From: an uncultured Clostridia bacterium
GTDB lineage: Bacteria; Bacillota; Clostridia; TANB77; CAG-508
Length of the DNA stretch: 64,000 nt
Assembly: GCA_934167755.1 (NCBI GenBank)
Contig: CAKPLT010000008.1
Coordinates: 12,308 to 76,307 of the forward strand
Direction: 5' to 3'
Shown here: positions 29,520-39,386 of the stretch, piece by piece
Layout: each line of letters opens with the position of its first letter
How positions within the stretch are numbered: the first letter of the stretch is position 1
Program-made: the position numbers and the translations under genes
The notes under the pieces: generated by a model
What the model was told of the DNA's origin: nothing
Seen by the model: only the letters and a program-made list of their open reading frames with translations
The model's database searches: none

Positions 29520-32500
29520 TTATTCAATTATATCTTCATCATTATCAAGATTATCATTAGCTAAATCATTGTCATAAATGCTTTCTTCATCATCTAAATC
29601 ATCATCATCAAATAATTCATCACTATCTTCTTCATCATCAATCATATCTTCGTTTTCTTCTGAATAACCATCTTCTAGATCTTCATGAATTAAAACATCA
29701 TCCTCTGTTAATGTTTTTCCTGATGTTTCTTCATAATCAATTCCATCTTCAATATGTTCTCTAAGTTCAAGTTCTTCATTATTATCAGAATATAATTTTA
29801 TATCTAATCCTAAAGCTTGAAGTTCTTTTACTAAAACTTTAAAGCTTTCTGGAACTCCTGGTTCAGGAATATTTTCACCTTTTACAATTGCTTCATATGC
29901 TTTTACACGTCCTACAGTATCATCTGATTTTACTGTTAAGATTTCTTGTAAAGTATAAGCTGCGCCATATGCTTCAAGTGCCCAAACTTCCATCTCTCCA
30001 AAACGCTGTCCACCAAATTGAGCTTTACCTCCAAGTGGTTGTTGTGTTACTAATGAGTATGGTCCAGTTGAACGAGCATGTATTTTATCATCAACTAAAT
30101 GATGTAGTTTTAACATATACATTACCCCTACTGTTATTGGACTAGCAAATGGTTCACCAGTTCTACCATCATATAATGTTGTTTTTCCATCTTTAGACAT
30201 ACCAGCTTGTTCTAGTAAATCTTCTATTTCAGTTTCTGATGCACCATCAAATACTGGTGTAGAAACTTTCCATCCAAGTGCTCTTGCTGCACCACCTAAG
30301 TGAACCTCTAAGATTTGTCCAAGGTTCATACGAGATGGTATACCTAATGGGTTTAATAATATATCTACTGGTGTTCCATCTGGTAAAAATGGCATATCTT
30401 CTGTTGGTAATATTCTTGATATTACACCTTTGTTTCCATGGCGTCCAGCCATTTTATCTCCAACAGAAATTTTTCTCTTTGTTGCAATATAACATCTAAT
30501 TACTTGATTTACACCAGGGCCTAATTCTTCTGAATTATCTCTAGTGAATATTTTTACATCAACAATTGTTCCTGCTTCTCCATGTGGTACACGAAGTGAT
30601 GTATCTCTTACTTCTCTAGCTTTTTCACCGAATATAGCTCTAAGTAATCTTTCTTCTGCTGTTAGTTCTGTTTCTCCTTTTGGTGTTACTTTACCAACTA
30701 AGATATCTCCTGGTCTAACCTCTGCACCTATTCTTATTATTCCGTTTTCATCTAGGTCTTTTAATGAGTCATCACCAACATTTGGAATGTCTCTTGTTAT
30801 TTCTTCTGCACCTAGCTTTGTATCACGGCATTCGCAGTCGTATTCTTCTATATGTATTGATGTAAATACATCTTCTTGTACTAATCTTTCATTTAATAAT
30901 ATAGCATCTTCATAGTTGTAACCTTCCCATGTAGAAAATGCAACAAGCATATTTTTACCTAATGCCATTTCTCCATCTTTTGTTGATGGTCCGTCAGCAA
31001 TAGCATCACCTTTTTTTACAATTTCACCTTTTTTTACAATTGGTTTTTGGTTTATACATGTTCCACCATTTGTTCTTTTGAATTTGCGTAGTTTATGTAT
31101 AACTGTTTTTCCGTTTTTGTATTTTACAGTAATACTATCACCAGTAACTTTTTCAATTACTCCATCATCTTCTGCTAATACTAAGATTCCTGAGTCTTTT
31201 GCAGCCCTGTATTCTATACCTGTTGCTACAATTGGTGCTTCTGTTGTCATTAATGGAACTGCTTGACGTTGCATATTTGAACCCATCAATGATCTTTTTG
31301 CATCATCATGCTCTAAGAATGGAATCATTGCAGCAGCTATTGATACTAATTGTTTTGGTGATACATCTATATATTGTACTAATTCTTTATCAACTTCTAT
31401 TATTTCATTTTGATGTCTTACACGAATACGATTATTTATGAATTCTCCCTTTTCGTCCATTGGTTCAGAGGCTTGTGCTATTATGTAATTATCTTCTACA
31501 TCTGCACTCATATACTCTACAATGTCTGTTACTCTATGTGTTTCTGGGTCTATTTTTCTATATGGTGTTTCAATAAATCCATATTCATTAATACTTGCAA
31601 ATGATGATAATGCTGAGATTAATCCAATGTTTGGTCCTTCTGGTGATTCTATTGGGCATAATCTTCCATAATGTGTATAGTGAATATCACGAACTTCAAA
31701 TCCTGCTCTTTCTCTTGAAAGGCCTCCTGGTCCTAATGCTGAAATTCTTCTTTTATGTGTTAACTCTGAAAGTGGGTTTGTTTGATCCATAAATTGTGAT
31801 AATTGCGAACTTCCAAAGAATTCTCTTATTGATGATGTTATTGGTTTTGTGTTTATTAATGTTTGTGGTGTTATAACATCTAAGTCTTGAATTGTCATTC
31901 TTTCACGAACTACTCTTTCAAGTCTTGTCAAACCAATTCTGAATTGATTTTGTAATAATTCTCCTACACATCTTATTCTACGATTTGCTAAGTGATCTAT
32001 ATCATCTTTTTTACCTAATCCATGATACATATTTAGTAAGTAGTTTATTGAAGCAATTATATCTTCTGTTGTTATGTGTTTTGGAACTAGTTCTTCATAT
32101 CTTTCTTCTATAACTTTTACTAAATCTTGTTCACTTGTATTTTCAATTATATTTTTTAATACTTCATAATTTACTTCATCTTTGAAATGTAATTTACTTA
32201 AATCAAAATTTGGTAATACTTTGTGGATATTTACTATTCCATTTCCTATTATTCTTATCTTTTGCTCCCCTAATTTGATGTCTACTATATTTATTCCTGC
32301 ATTTTGGATATCTTCTGCAACTTCTGGTGTTATTATTTCTCCTGCTGTTACAAATACTTCTCCTGTTTCTTTATCCATAATGTCTTCAAATGCTACTTGA
32401 TTTTTTATTCTATTTGCAATACTTAATTTTTGGTTAAATTTAAATCTTCCAACTTTTGCTAAGTCATATCTTCTATTATCAAAGAATAATCCATTAAATA

Positions 32501-33263
32501 AACTTCTTGCAGCTTCTACTGTTGGTAGTTCTCCTGGTCTTAATTTTTTATAAATTTCTATTAATGCTTCTTCTCCAGTTTTTATTGGATCTTTTTGAAT
32601 TGTTGTTTCTAATAGGCTTTCTTCTCCAAATAATGCTCTTATTTGGTCATCTGAGATTAATCCAAGTGCTCTTAATAATGTTGTTACAGGTAATTTTCTT
32701 GTTCTATCAACACGTACCCAGAACATATCATTTCCATCTGTTTCATATTCTATCCATGCTCCTCTTAATGGCATTACTGTTGATGTATATGTTTTCTTTC
32801 CTGTTTTTGTATCAAATACTTCATCATAATAGCATCCTGGTGAACGTACTAACTGGCTAACTACAACTCTTTCTGCTCCATTTATTATGAATGTTCCACT
32901 TTCTGTCATCAGTGGAAAGTCCCCTAAATAAATTTCCTGTTCTTTGATTTCTCCAGATTCACGATTTATTAGTCTTACTTTTACATGTAGTCTTGTTGAA
33001 TATGTTGCATCTCTTTCTTTTGCTTCTTCTTCAGAATATTTTGTTTTGTCTTCCATATAATAATCGAAAAACTCTAGAACTAAGTTTCCTGTATAGTCTA
33101 TTATTGGTGAAATATCTTTTAATACTTCTCCAAGTCCTTCTTCTATAAACCAGTCATAAGAATCTTTTTGAACTTTGATTAGGTTTGGCATTTCTATATA
33201 ATCTCCAACCTTTGAAAAGTCTTTACGAGTCGTTCTTCCGAACTTTACATCTTTGATTTCCAA
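29520..33263 (-). CDS. rpoB: DNA-directed RNA polymerase subunit beta
   Basis: About 1247 residues if TTG at 33263 is the start; it lies 7 nt after AGGAG, whereas a GTG at 33272 overlaps that site. The rifampicin pocket reads [20 protein letters not shown] then [14 protein letters not shown], with the Asp, His and Ser of the drug-sensitive form. The conserved end contains [20 protein letters not shown]. After the normal C-terminus there is an extra tail of about 60 residues that is mostly Asp and Glu ([19 protein letters not shown]). rplJ-rplL, which usually precede rpoB, are absent. Confidence 0.97.
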   Translation of the reverse strand: MEIKDVKFGRTTRKDFSKVGDYIEMPNLIKVQKDSYDWFIEEGLGEVLKDISPIIDYTGNLVLEFFDYYMEDKTKYSEEEAKERDATYSTRLHVKVRLINRESGEIKEQEIYLGDFPLMTESGTFIINGAERVVVSQLVRSPGCYYDEVFDTKTGKKTYTSTVMPLRGAWIEYETDGNDMFWVRVDRTRKLPVTTLLRALGLISDDQIRALFGEESLLETTIQKDPIKTGEEALIEIYKKLRPGELPTVEAARSLFNGLFFDNRRYDLAKVGRFKFNQKLSIANRIKNQVAFEDIMDKETGEVFVTAGEIITPEVAEDIQNAGINIVDIKLGEQKIRIIGNGIVNIHKVLPNFDLSKLHFKDEVNYEVLKNIIENTSEQDLVKVIEERYEELVPKHITTEDIIASINYLLNMYHGLGKKDDIDHLANRRIRCVGELLQNQFRIGLTRLERVVRERMTIQDLDVITPQTLINTKPITSSIREFFGSSQLSQFMDQTNPLSELTHKRRISALGPGGLSRERAGFEVRDIHYTHYGRLCPIESPEGPNIGLISALSSFASINEYGFIETPYRKIDPETHRVTDIVEYMSADVEDNYIIAQASEPMDEKGEFINNRIRVRHQNEIIEVDKELVQYIDVSPKQLVSIAAAMIPFLEHDDAKRSLMGSNMQRQAVPLMTTEAPIVATGIEYRAAKDSGILVLAEDDGVIEKVTGDSITVKYKNGKTVIHKLRKFKRTNGGTCINQKPIVKKGEIVKKGDAIADGPSTKDGEMALGKNMLVAFSTWEGYNYEDAILLNERLVQEDVFTSIHIEEYDCECRDTKLGAEEITRDIPNVGDDSLKDLDENGIIRIGAEVRPGDILVGKVTPKGETELTAEERLLRAIFGEKAREVRDTSLRVPHGEAGTIVDVKIFTRDNSEELGPGVNQVIRCYIATKRKISVGDKMAGRHGNKGVISRILPTEDMPFLPDGTPVDILLNPLGIPSRMNLGQILEVHLGGAARALGWKVSTPVFDGASETEIEDLLEQAGMSKDGKTTLYDGRTGEPFASPITVGVMYMLKLHHLVDDKIHARSTGPYSLVTQQPLGGKAQFGGQRFGEMEVWALEAYGAAYTLQEILTVKSDDTVGRVKAYEAIVKGENIPEPGVPESFKVLVKELQALGLDIKLYSDNNEELELREHIEDGIDYEETSGKTLTEDDVLIHEDLEDGYSEENEDMIDDEEDSDELFDDDDLDDEESIYDNDLANDNLDNDEDIIE

Positions 33264-33494
33264 ATAAATCACTCCTAAAAAATTATTAAGCAGATTTAAA
33301 TTTTTATTTTATTTAGAAAAATCTCTTCTTAATAAATATTTCCACAAAATCCAGAAAATTGTCTGCTTCCACAATTTCTTTACTTTGCTTTCATATCTAT
33401 AATTCTTATTTTTCTAATTTTTAACTATTGTGAATTAAATATCGTATATTTTAAAATGGCACAAAAATCCATTTTTATAAAACCATACTTTTTA

Positions 33495-33524
33495 ATAATA
33501 ACATAAAATTTCTATATTTGTCAA
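33495..33524 (-). promoter_or_regulatory. rpoB promoter with long leader
   Basis: Minus strand TTGACA (33519-33524) and TATTAT (33495-33500), 18 bp apart. This gives an AT-rich leader of about 220 nt before the rpoB start, in which I see no recognised regulatory RNA. The rest of the gap to 33886 is filled by the repeat at 33558 and the promoter of the next gene. Confidence 0.7.
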
Positions 33525-33557
33525 TGATTTTAATATATTTTTTCTGAATAAAAATAT

Positions 33558-33808
33558 GTTACTTGATAAGTTTTTTTGAATTAATATAAAGAAAAATTTT
33601 AAATACAAGCTTTGAATGAAATGACGAATGTGCATGGAGAAATTTTAGAAATTCTTATGTAGTTTTATGGTAAGAGTTCACGATAGTGGAAAGGACCCAT
33701 AAAACAAATTAGAATTTCTTAAATTTCGTAATAAGCCGAGGAATGTAATAAAAAACTTATATTTAAAATTTTCTTATAAAAAGTCAATCAAAATCCTTAT
33801 CAAGTAAC
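33558..33808 (+). repeat. Repeat family 1, complete copy 1 (251 bp, structured)
   Basis: Begins GTTACTTGATAAG and ends CTTATCAAGTAAC. Inside are an arm pair around ATTTTAAATA / TATTTAAAATTTT, a conserved block with GACGAATGTGCATG, a 17-bp stem (GAAATTTTAGAAATTCT / AGAATTTCTTAAATTTC), a stem GTTTTATGG / CCATAAAAC, and a terminal CAC-GATA-GTG hairpin. A second conserved block with CCGAGGAATGTAAT follows. It lies between divergent rpoB and the small permease gene. Confidence 0.8.
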
Positions 33809-33829
33809 TTATTTTTTTGTTCTATCTTC

Positions 33830-33857
33830 TTGACTTTTTTATATGTTATAGTAAAAT
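33830..33857 (+). promoter_or_regulatory. Promoter of the small export-protein gene
   Basis: TTGACT and TAAAAT separated by 16 bp, about 30 bp upstream of the start at 33887. Confidence 0.5.
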
Positions 33858-33886
33858 AGAATAAGTTTTAATTAAGGAGGAAAAAC

Positions 33887-34444
33887 ATGGCAAGTTTACC
33901 ATTAGTAGTGAAATATATTTTAGTTTTCTTAATCTCAATGGTTCCAATAGTTGAATTAAGAGGTGCTATACCTATAGCAGAAAGTCTTGGACTAAATATA
34001 TTTTTATATTATCCAATAGCAATTATCGGGAATATGCTTCCAGTACCTATTATTTATTTATTTGCAAGAAAAGTTCTTGAATGGGGAAAAGATAAAAAAA
34101 TAATAGGTGAATTTTTCACATGGTGTTTAGAAAAAGGTGAAAAAGGTGGAGAAAAACTAAAAAAATCAGCTGGAAATCGTGGTATATTTTGGGCATTACT
34201 AATATTTGTAGGAATTCCTTTACCTGGAACAGGAGCATGGACTGGAACATTAGCAGCAAGTTTCTTAAAGCTTGATTTTAAAACAAGTATATTTGCAGTC
34301 GCTCTTGGTGTATTATTAGCAGGTATTATAATGTCTTTAGGAAGTAAAATTGTTGCTATTTTAGGATGGGCTGGAGTATTTGCTATTATTGCTGTAATAT
34401 TAGTTATTGTATTAATATCAGTCATAATAAAAAAGAAAAAATAA
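33887..34444 (+). CDS. Small multidrug export family membrane protein (COG2426 type)
   Basis: 185 residues with about four transmembrane helices. Motifs of the COG2426/Sm_multidrug_ex family are visible: an N-terminal SMVPIVELRGAIPIAESLG, then a cytoplasmic KKSAGNRGIFWALLIFVGIPLPGTGAWTGTLAA and a last helix before a KKKK tail. The family name implies drug export, but the evidence for that function is thin; the GIPLPGTGAW region resembles the DedA superfamily. The start has AAGGAGG 6 nt upstream. It is a single-gene transcript with its own promoter and terminator. Confidence 0.8.
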   Translation: MASLPLVVKYILVFLISMVPIVELRGAIPIAESLGLNIFLYYPIAIIGNMLPVPIIYLFARKVLEWGKDKKIIGEFFTWCLEKGEKGGEKLKKSAGNRGIFWALLIFVGIPLPGTGAWTGTLAASFLKLDFKTSIFAVALGVLLAGIIMSLGSKIVAILGWAGVFAIIAVILVIVLISVIIKKKK

Positions 34445-34464
34445 AAAATTATTTTGAGTATAGC

Positions 34465-34500
34465 ATGCACCTATAATTAGGTGCATATTTATTTCTTTTT
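34465..34500 (+). terminator. Terminator of the small export-protein gene
   Basis: ATGCACCT / AGGTGCAT hairpin with a 6-nt loop, followed by a T-rich run to 34500. Confidence 0.75.
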
Positions 34501-34533
34501 ATGTTGTAAAATTATTGCATAAGGAGGAATAAT

Positions 34534-34734
34534 ATGAACAAATTAAAAATACCAGAAAATCATAGTGGAGTTAGTAAAACTTTACGCTTACCAGAAGATA
34601 TTGTTGAAGATGTGCAGAATTTAGCAGATCTAAAAAAGCTTTCTTTTAACAAAACAATTATTTCTTTACTTAGATTCAGTTTAGAAAATCTTGATGACAC
34701 AGACAAAGCATCTCTAAATGAAAAACGCAATTAA
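34534..34734 (+). CDS. Small ribbon-helix-helix-like protein
   Basis: 66 residues. A predicted N-terminal strand (SKTLRLPEDIVEDVQNLAD) and two helices (KKLSFNKTIISLLRFSLENL) match the layout of Arc/CopG-type DNA-binding proteins, which work as dimers. No toxin or partner gene is adjacent on the same strand, so an antitoxin role is not supported. ATG preceded by AAGGAGGAATA. The downstream terminator is shared with the convergent gene. What it regulates is unknown. Confidence 0.55.
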   Translation: MNKLKIPENHSGVSKTLRLPEDIVEDVQNLADLKKLSFNKTIISLLRFSLENLDDTDKASLNEKRN

Positions 34735-34735
34735 A

Positions 34736-34776
34736 AAAAAATTAAGATTTTCAAAAAAGAAAATCTTAATTTTTTT
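34736..34776. terminator. Bidirectional terminator
   Basis: AAATTAAGATTTTC / GAAAATCTTAATTT arms with runs of A before and T after. It serves the convergent genes on each side and overlaps the stop codon of the minus-strand one. Confidence 0.85.
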
Positions 34777-35044
34777 AATTTAATTGTATTCTTGTATCAT
34801 TATCTAAGAATAAAATCATTTTGTTTTCACCAATTTCTACTTGATATACTTGATTCAAATTTAATGATATATATACTTCTTTCATCTCATCTCTTAAATT
34901 TAGGGTATCATTTTGAATTTTATACATCATTTTTTCCATAAAAAACTGATTAATTAAAAATCCATCTTGTTGTATTGTTACTGGCTTTTGTTGTAGTTTA
35001 TCTAAATACTTTTCTATTTTTACAATCATGTCTTGTTTCATCAT
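34775..35044 (-). CDS. Small protein of unknown function
   Basis: 89 residues, starting with Met-Met after AAAGAGGTAAA. It has an N-terminal helix (MIVKIEKYLDKLQQKP), a middle with FLINQFFMEKMMYKI, and a strand-rich end (EVYISLNLNQVYQVEIGENKMILFLDNDTRIQLN). No signal, membrane helix or cysteines are visible. I do not recognise the family. It is a separate transcript convergent with the ribbon-helix-helix gene; 35045-35250 upstream shows only AT-rich sequence, without a clear promoter match. Confidence 0.55.
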   Translation of the reverse strand: MMKQDMIVKIEKYLDKLQQKPVTIQQDGFLINQFFMEKMMYKIQNDTLNLRDEMKEVYISLNLNQVYQVEIGENKMILFLDNDTRIQLN

Positions 35045-35250
35045 TTTACCTCTTTCTAGTTATATTTTACCTTTTCAAAGAATTTTTATACTCTTTCACC
35101 TCTTTTCTTTAGCACAGTAAAAACTTACAACTTGATTTGTGCTTATTTTTTGTTTGATTGTAATTTAGTGACAAAAGCGACCCAAATTAATTTGACTGAA
35201 TTTATTGTTTAAAATTTATCTTATGCTTCTGAAACTGCATAGACAAAAAA

Positions 35251-35281
35251 ATCTCATACTAAAAATTTCTTAGTATGAGAT
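35251..35281 (-). terminator. Terminator of the AI-2E-type transporter gene
   Basis: ATCTCATACTAA / TTAGTATGAGAT perfect arms; on the minus strand followed by TTTTTTTG. Confidence 0.85.
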
Positions 35282-35317
35282 AATATTAACATTTTTTTAC
35301 TTTTTTTTCAATACTTT

Positions 35318-36457
35318 TTAGGCATATTTCTTGTTGTTTTTAAATTCCAACCAATCATTTATCAAAATCTTTAATACAGCTGCAACAGGCACTGCTAAGA
35401 ACATTCCTAAAACACCAAAATATGCTCCTCCAACAGTTACAGCAAATATTACAAGTAGTGGACTTATTTCTAATGAATTTCCTATTATCTTAGGATTTAT
35501 TATATTTGAATCAATTTGTTGTAATACTATTACTACAATCGCCATTATTAAAGTTTGTGATATACCACCAGTAATAAGTGTAATTAATATACTTATTGCA
35601 ACAGCTATTATTGCTCCAAAATATGGTATTATATTAAATAATCCTATCATAAATCCTAATAATATAGCATATTTAACTCCAATTATACTCATCGCAATAG
35701 TAACTAAAATTCCAACTATAATTCCGTCTATTACTTGACTGCTAATAAATTTAAAGAATATTTTATTTGTACTATCTATATATTCTCCAATTTTATCACA
35801 TGTCTTTTTATCAAATATAACCATTGTTAATTTGTTAAAAAATCCATAGATTTGATTTCTTTGTAACAGTATATATACTGAAACTACTATTGATACAAAC
35901 ACATCAAATATTCCACTAGCAACGCCTAAAACACTTTTTATATAACCTGTTATTCTTTCTGTACTCACATATTGTTTAAAATCTATATTTTGAATTGCTT
36001 CTCCTACACTTTTTATTGCTTCTTCTACTTGTTGACTTTTTAATATTGAATCTTCTGGTAATGCGTTTAATTTTTCTATAGCTGTATTCCAATATCCTTG
36101 AAAGTTATTTACTAATTCAATAACACTATCTATAACAACTGGTAATATAACATTAACTAATAATATGATTACTAATGTTGCTAATACATATGTTATAAGT
36201 ACACTTAAACCTCTTGATTTCTTTTTTATTAGTTTTCTTTTAGATTTTGAAAACTTTTTTTCAATTCTAGAAGCTGGTATATACAACAAATATGCTAATA
36301 ATGCTCCAGCCATAAATGGTGCAATTACATTTAAAAATTTTCCTATCACTCCTCCAATTGCTGTAAAATTATCAAAAAATTTATATACAATTATTATTGC
36401 TACTCCAAGTAAGAAGTAATACATCCATTTCGAAAGATTTTTCTTTATTTCATTCAT
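35318..36457 (-). CDS. AI-2E family transporter (PF01594 type permease)
   Basis: 379 residues from the ATG after AAAGGAATAATAAAT; an upstream TTG adds only a basic stretch. It has seven to eight transmembrane helices, with the family pattern in the C-terminal half: SQVIDGIIVGILVTIAMSIIGVKYAILLGF and GLFNIIPYFGAIIA, then VVIVLQQIDSNIINPKIIG and a last GGAYFGVLGMFLAVPVAA. Members have been linked to signal export, sodium/proton antiport or unknown roles, so no substrate is claimed. It lies directly downstream of exonuclease III, about 50 bp away. Confidence 0.88.
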   Translation of the reverse strand: MNEIKKNLSKWMYYFLLGVAIIIVYKFFDNFTAIGGVIGKFLNVIAPFMAGALLAYLLYIPASRIEKKFSKSKRKLIKKKSRGLSVLITYVLATLVIILLVNVILPVVIDSVIELVNNFQGYWNTAIEKLNALPEDSILKSQQVEEAIKSVGEAIQNIDFKQYVSTERITGYIKSVLGVASGIFDVFVSIVVSVYILLQRNQIYGFFNKLTMVIFDKKTCDKIGEYIDSTNKIFFKFISSQVIDGIIVGILVTIAMSIIGVKYAILLGFMIGLFNIIPYFGAIIAVAISILITLITGGISQTLIMAIVVIVLQQIDSNIINPKIIGNSLEISPLLVIFAVTVGGAYFGVLGMFLAVPVAAVLKILINDWLEFKNNKKYA

Positions 36458-36506
36458 ATTTATTATTCCTTTCTTTCCCTTCAAATTTTAATCTAATTAC
36501 AAAAAT

Positions 36507-37262
36507 TTAAATTTCTATTTCTAATCCAACTGGACAATGATCACTTCCAAATACCTCAGGATATATTACTGCATCTTTTATGTTTTTTTCAATATCTTTA
36601 GATGTAATAAAATAATCAATTCTCCATCCTACATTCTTTTCTCTAGCATGTCCCATATAAGACCACCAACTATATGCATCTGTTTTTTCAGGGTATACAT
36701 ATCTAAAACTATCTGAAAATCCTGCTTGTAAGAGTTCTGTCATTTTGTCTCTTTCCTCATCTGTAAAACCTGCATTTCCTTTATTAGTCTTAGGATTTTT
36801 CAAATCAATTTCTTCATGTGCCACATTTAAATCCCCACACATTATTACTGGTTTTGTTTCATTTAGTTTTAATAAATACTTTCGTATTTCATCTTCCCAT
36901 ATCATTCTATAATTTAATCTTTCTAATTCCCTTTTTGCATTTGGAGTATATATTGTGACCATATAAAACTTTTCAAATTCTAAAGTTATAACTCTTCCCT
37001 CTTTATCATGTTCTTCTATACCTATTCCATATGTAACTTTTAAAGGCTCTTTTTTTGTAAATATTGCTGTACCTGAATATCCTTTACGTTCTGCACTATT
37101 CCAAAAACTATTATATCCTTCAAACTTTAAACTAATTTGTTCTGGCTGGCATTTTGTTTCTTGTATACAAAATATATCTGCATCTATTTTGTTAAAAAAA
37201 TCTGTAAATCCTTTATTTACACATGCTCTTATTCCATTTACATTCCATGAAATTAATTTCAT
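36507..37262 (-). CDS. xthA: Exodeoxyribonuclease III / AP endonuclease
   Basis: 251 residues. Motifs of the exonuclease III fold are present: SWNVNGIRAC near the start, IQETKCQPEQ with the metal-binding Glu, GDLNVAHEEIDLKNP, and GWRIDYFITS ... GSDHCPVGLEI with the catalytic Asp-His pair at the end. It cuts abasic sites and repairs 3' ends in base-excision repair. ATG preceded by AAAGGAGGTTATA; the sequence just upstream is the REP-like repeat at 37277. Confidence 0.95.
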   Translation of the reverse strand: MKLISWNVNGIRACVNKGFTDFFNKIDADIFCIQETKCQPEQISLKFEGYNSFWNSAERKGYSGTAIFTKKEPLKVTYGIGIEEHDKEGRVITLEFEKFYMVTIYTPNAKRELERLNYRMIWEDEIRKYLLKLNETKPVIMCGDLNVAHEEIDLKNPKTNKGNAGFTDEERDKMTELLQAGFSDSFRYVYPEKTDAYSWWSYMGHAREKNVGWRIDYFITSKDIEKNIKDAVIYPEVFGSDHCPVGLEIEI

Positions 37263-37276
37263 TTATAACCTCCTTT

Positions 37277-37331
37277 TACCATTGGGGACACTTATTAATG
37301 GTAAATTTTTTTACCACTGGGGACACCCTTG
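37277..37331 (+). repeat. REP-like GGGGACAC repeat, copy a
   Basis: TACCATTGGGGACACTTATT is followed by ATGGTAAA, a T run, TTACCACTGGGGACACCCTTG-like sequence. It matches, in the opposite orientation, the copy at 41457-41512 over nearly its whole length. GGTAAA/TTTACC arms form a small hairpin. It sits just upstream of the xthA ribosome site. Confidence 0.75.
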
Positions 37332-37415
37332 ATAATATTTTATAAATTATTGTATTTTTTCTTGTAATATACATATTATATATTAGCATATTTTAAAGAT
37401 TTTAGCAATCAGAAC

Positions 37416-37445
37416 AAAAAGGAATTAGACAAATTATCTAATTCC
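37416..37445 (-). terminator. tsf terminator
   Basis: GGAATTAGA / TCTAATTCC hairpin followed on the minus strand by TTTTTGTTC. Confidence 0.85.
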
Positions 37446-37453
37446 CATAAAAT

Positions 37454-38329
37454 TTATTGTAATTGTTTCATAACTTCTTCTGCAAAGTTTTCTTCTTTTT
37501 TCTCAATTCCTTCGCCTTTTTCAAATCTTGCAAATTCAACAACTGATGCATCTTTTAAAACTTGTGAAACTTTCATACTTGGATCTTTAACAAATTCTTG
37601 ATCTACTAAGCATATTTCTTCATAGAATTTATTAATTCTACCCATAACTATCTTTTCAGCAATTGCTTCTGGTTTACCTTCATTCATTGTTTGTGCTTTT
37701 AAGATTTCTTTTTCTTTTTCTAATCTTTCAGCTGGAACTTGATCTCTATTTACAAATTCAGGTCTTGCAGCCGCTATTTGCATACATACATCTTTTGCTA
37801 GTTCTTTGTTTCCATTTGTCATATTAACTAAAACTGCAATTTTTCCATCACCATGAATATATTTTTCAACTAATCCATCTGTTGTTTCAAATCTTGCAAA
37901 TCTTCTTATTGTCATATTTTCACCAATTGTTGCAATTTTATCTATTAATACTTCATTAACAGTTTTTCCTTCTACTGCTATTGATGGTTCTGCTAATAAA
38001 TCTTCAACTGTTGCAGGATTATTTTTTACAACTTGTTTTGCAACATCCATTACAAATGTTTTAAATTCTTCATTTTTTGCAACGAAATCTGTTTCTGCAT
38101 TAACTTCAACAATTGCACCTACTTTTCCATCTTCAGTAACATATGCTTCTACTAAACCTTCTGCAGCAACTCTTCCTGATTTTTTAGCTGCTTTTGCTAT
38201 TCCTCTTTCTCTTAATAGTTCAGATGCTTTTTCTAAATCTCCATCTGTTTCTGTTAATACTTTTTTGCAGTCCATCATTCCTGCGCCTGTTTTTTCTCTT
38301 AATTCTTTAACCAATGCTGCTGTAACCAT
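37454..38329 (-). CDS. tsf: Elongation factor Ts
   Basis: 291 residues. The N-terminal UBA-like domain (VKELREKTGAGMMDCKKVL) carries the TDxxxA-type core, followed by the EF-Tu-contact region (VEVNAETDFVAKNEEF) and the dimerisation module ending in VKDPSMKVSQVL. It recharges EF-Tu by releasing GDP. It follows rpsB at about 100 bp, with a hairpin plus T run between them that probably lowers tsf expression relative to rpsB. ATG after AAAGGAGGAATGTATAG. Confidence 0.97.
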   Translation of the reverse strand: MVTAALVKELREKTGAGMMDCKKVLTETDGDLEKASELLRERGIAKAAKKSGRVAAEGLVEAYVTEDGKVGAIVEVNAETDFVAKNEEFKTFVMDVAKQVVKNNPATVEDLLAEPSIAVEGKTVNEVLIDKIATIGENMTIRRFARFETTDGLVEKYIHGDGKIAVLVNMTNGNKELAKDVCMQIAAARPEFVNRDQVPAERLEKEKEILKAQTMNEGKPEAIAEKIVMGRINKFYEEICLVDQEFVKDPSMKVSQVLKDASVVEFARFEKGEGIEKKEENFAEEVMKQLQ

Positions 38330-38380
38330 CTATACATTCCTCCTTTTAGTTTTTAGAAGATATTTTTATCTTCCATTTAT

Positions 38381-38413
38381 AAAAAATAGAGTAGAGCAGT
38401 AGAGCCCCACTCT
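38381..38413 (-). terminator. Hairpin between rpsB and tsf (attenuator)
   Basis: Minus strand AGAGTGGGGCTCT ... AGAGC-like arms close with ACTCT and are followed by ATTTTTT. A partial terminator between two cotranscribed genes is likely, because no separate tsf promoter is evident. Confidence 0.55.
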
Positions 38414-38428
38414 TTTATTAACATTTTA

Positions 38429-39208
38429 CTATTCTTCTACTTTTTCTTCACTTTCGCTAACAACTTGTTCCATTGTTTCTGCTTCTTCTGAAATATCTTG
38501 TTCTTCTGTAGCAGGTTCAAAGCTTTCACCTTGTTTTCCTTCAATTACTGCATTTGCCATAACATCTGCAATTAATTTAACTGCTCTTATAGCATCATCA
38601 TTTCCTGGAATTGGGTAATCTAATTCTTCAGGATTACAGTTTGTATCTACTATTCCTACTACTGGAATTCCTAATTTTTTAGCTTCTAATATTGCTATTT
38701 TTTCTTTTTTAGGATCTACTAAGAATATAACTCCTGGTAATTTGTCCATATCTTTGATTCCACCAAGATTTTTTTCTAGTTTTTCCATTTCTTTTTTAAG
38801 TAATATTACTTCTTTTTTAGGTAATACATCAAATGTACCATCTTCTGCCATTGTTTCTAAATCTTTTAATCTTTTAATTCTTGTTTGAATTGTATCAAAG
38901 TTTGTTAACATTCCTCCTAACCATCTTTGATCAACATAGTACATTCCACTCTTAATTGCTGCATCTTTCATACATTCTTGAGCTTGTTTTTTTGTTCCTA
39001 CGAATAGAACTGTTTTTCCTTCTTCTACTTGTTCTTTAATGAATTCATATGCTTCATCAATTTTCTTTGAAGCTTTTTGTAAATCGATTATATGGATTCC
39101 ATTTCTTGCTTGAAATATGTATTCAGCCATTCTAGGATCCCATCTTCTTGTTTGATGTCCAAAGTGAACACCAGCTTCTAGTAATTGTTTCATTGCAACT
39201 ACTGCCAT
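38429..39208 (-). CDS. rpsB: 30S ribosomal protein S2
   Basis: 259 residues. The S2 hallmarks are [48 protein letters not shown] and [19 protein letters not shown], ending with [22 protein letters not shown]. An acidic tail of about 30 residues ([14 protein letters not shown]...) extends past the usual end. It is paired with tsf as usual. The ATG follows AGGGAGGAATAAAAA. Confidence 0.97.
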   Translation of the reverse strand: MAVVAMKQLLEAGVHFGHQTRRWDPRMAEYIFQARNGIHIIDLQKASKKIDEAYEFIKEQVEEGKTVLFVGTKKQAQECMKDAAIKSGMYYVDQRWLGGMLTNFDTIQTRIKRLKDLETMAEDGTFDVLPKKEVILLKKEMEKLEKNLGGIKDMDKLPGVIFLVDPKKEKIAILEAKKLGIPVVGIVDTNCNPEELDYPIPGNDDAIRAVKLIADVMANAVIEGKQGESFEPATEEQDISEEAETMEQVVSESEEKVEE

Positions 39209-39263
39209 TTTTTATTCCTCCCTTTTTGTTATAACTTCCATAAAGTTTCATCATCTATGTAGA

Positions 39264-39359
39264 CCTTGATTGTATTAGATTTTCAAGGCACTTCCACATA
39301 AACTCTTCTTTATGTGTTTTTTACGCTAATTATTATACCATATTTTTCCGAAAAATCAA
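39264..39359 (-). promoter_or_regulatory. rpsB promoter and structured leader
   Basis: Minus strand TTGATT (39354-39359) and TATAAT (39332-39337), 16 bp apart. The leader then holds two hairpins: CACATAAA / TTTATGTG (39295-39316) and CCTTGA / TCAAGG (39264-39288). A ribosomal-protein autoregulatory leader is possible; I cannot match it to a known motif by eye. Confidence 0.6.
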
Positions 39360-39386
39360 GCCCTTTTCTGAAATTTTTGCTATTTC

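Noticed and set aside
30544..30915. Several plus-strand frames over 100 codons inside rpoB, rpoC and addB
   Set aside because: All are shadows of conserved minus-strand genes, rich in Leu/Ile/Ser as expected from antisense AT-rich coding sequence.
33273..33494. L10-type or other known leader before rpoB
   Set aside because: The 220-nt leader is AT-rich with no recognisable ribosomal-protein binding structure, and rplJ/rplL are absent.
34534..35044. Toxin-antitoxin pair
   Set aside because: The ribbon-helix-helix gene and the 89-residue gene are convergent with a shared terminator, not an operon, and the second shows no toxin-like motif.
35045..35250. Possible third copy of the two-hairpin family (AAAAGCGACC near 35175)
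   Set aside because: Only the short GCGAC stretch matches; the paired arms and the CTA-CGATT end are missing.
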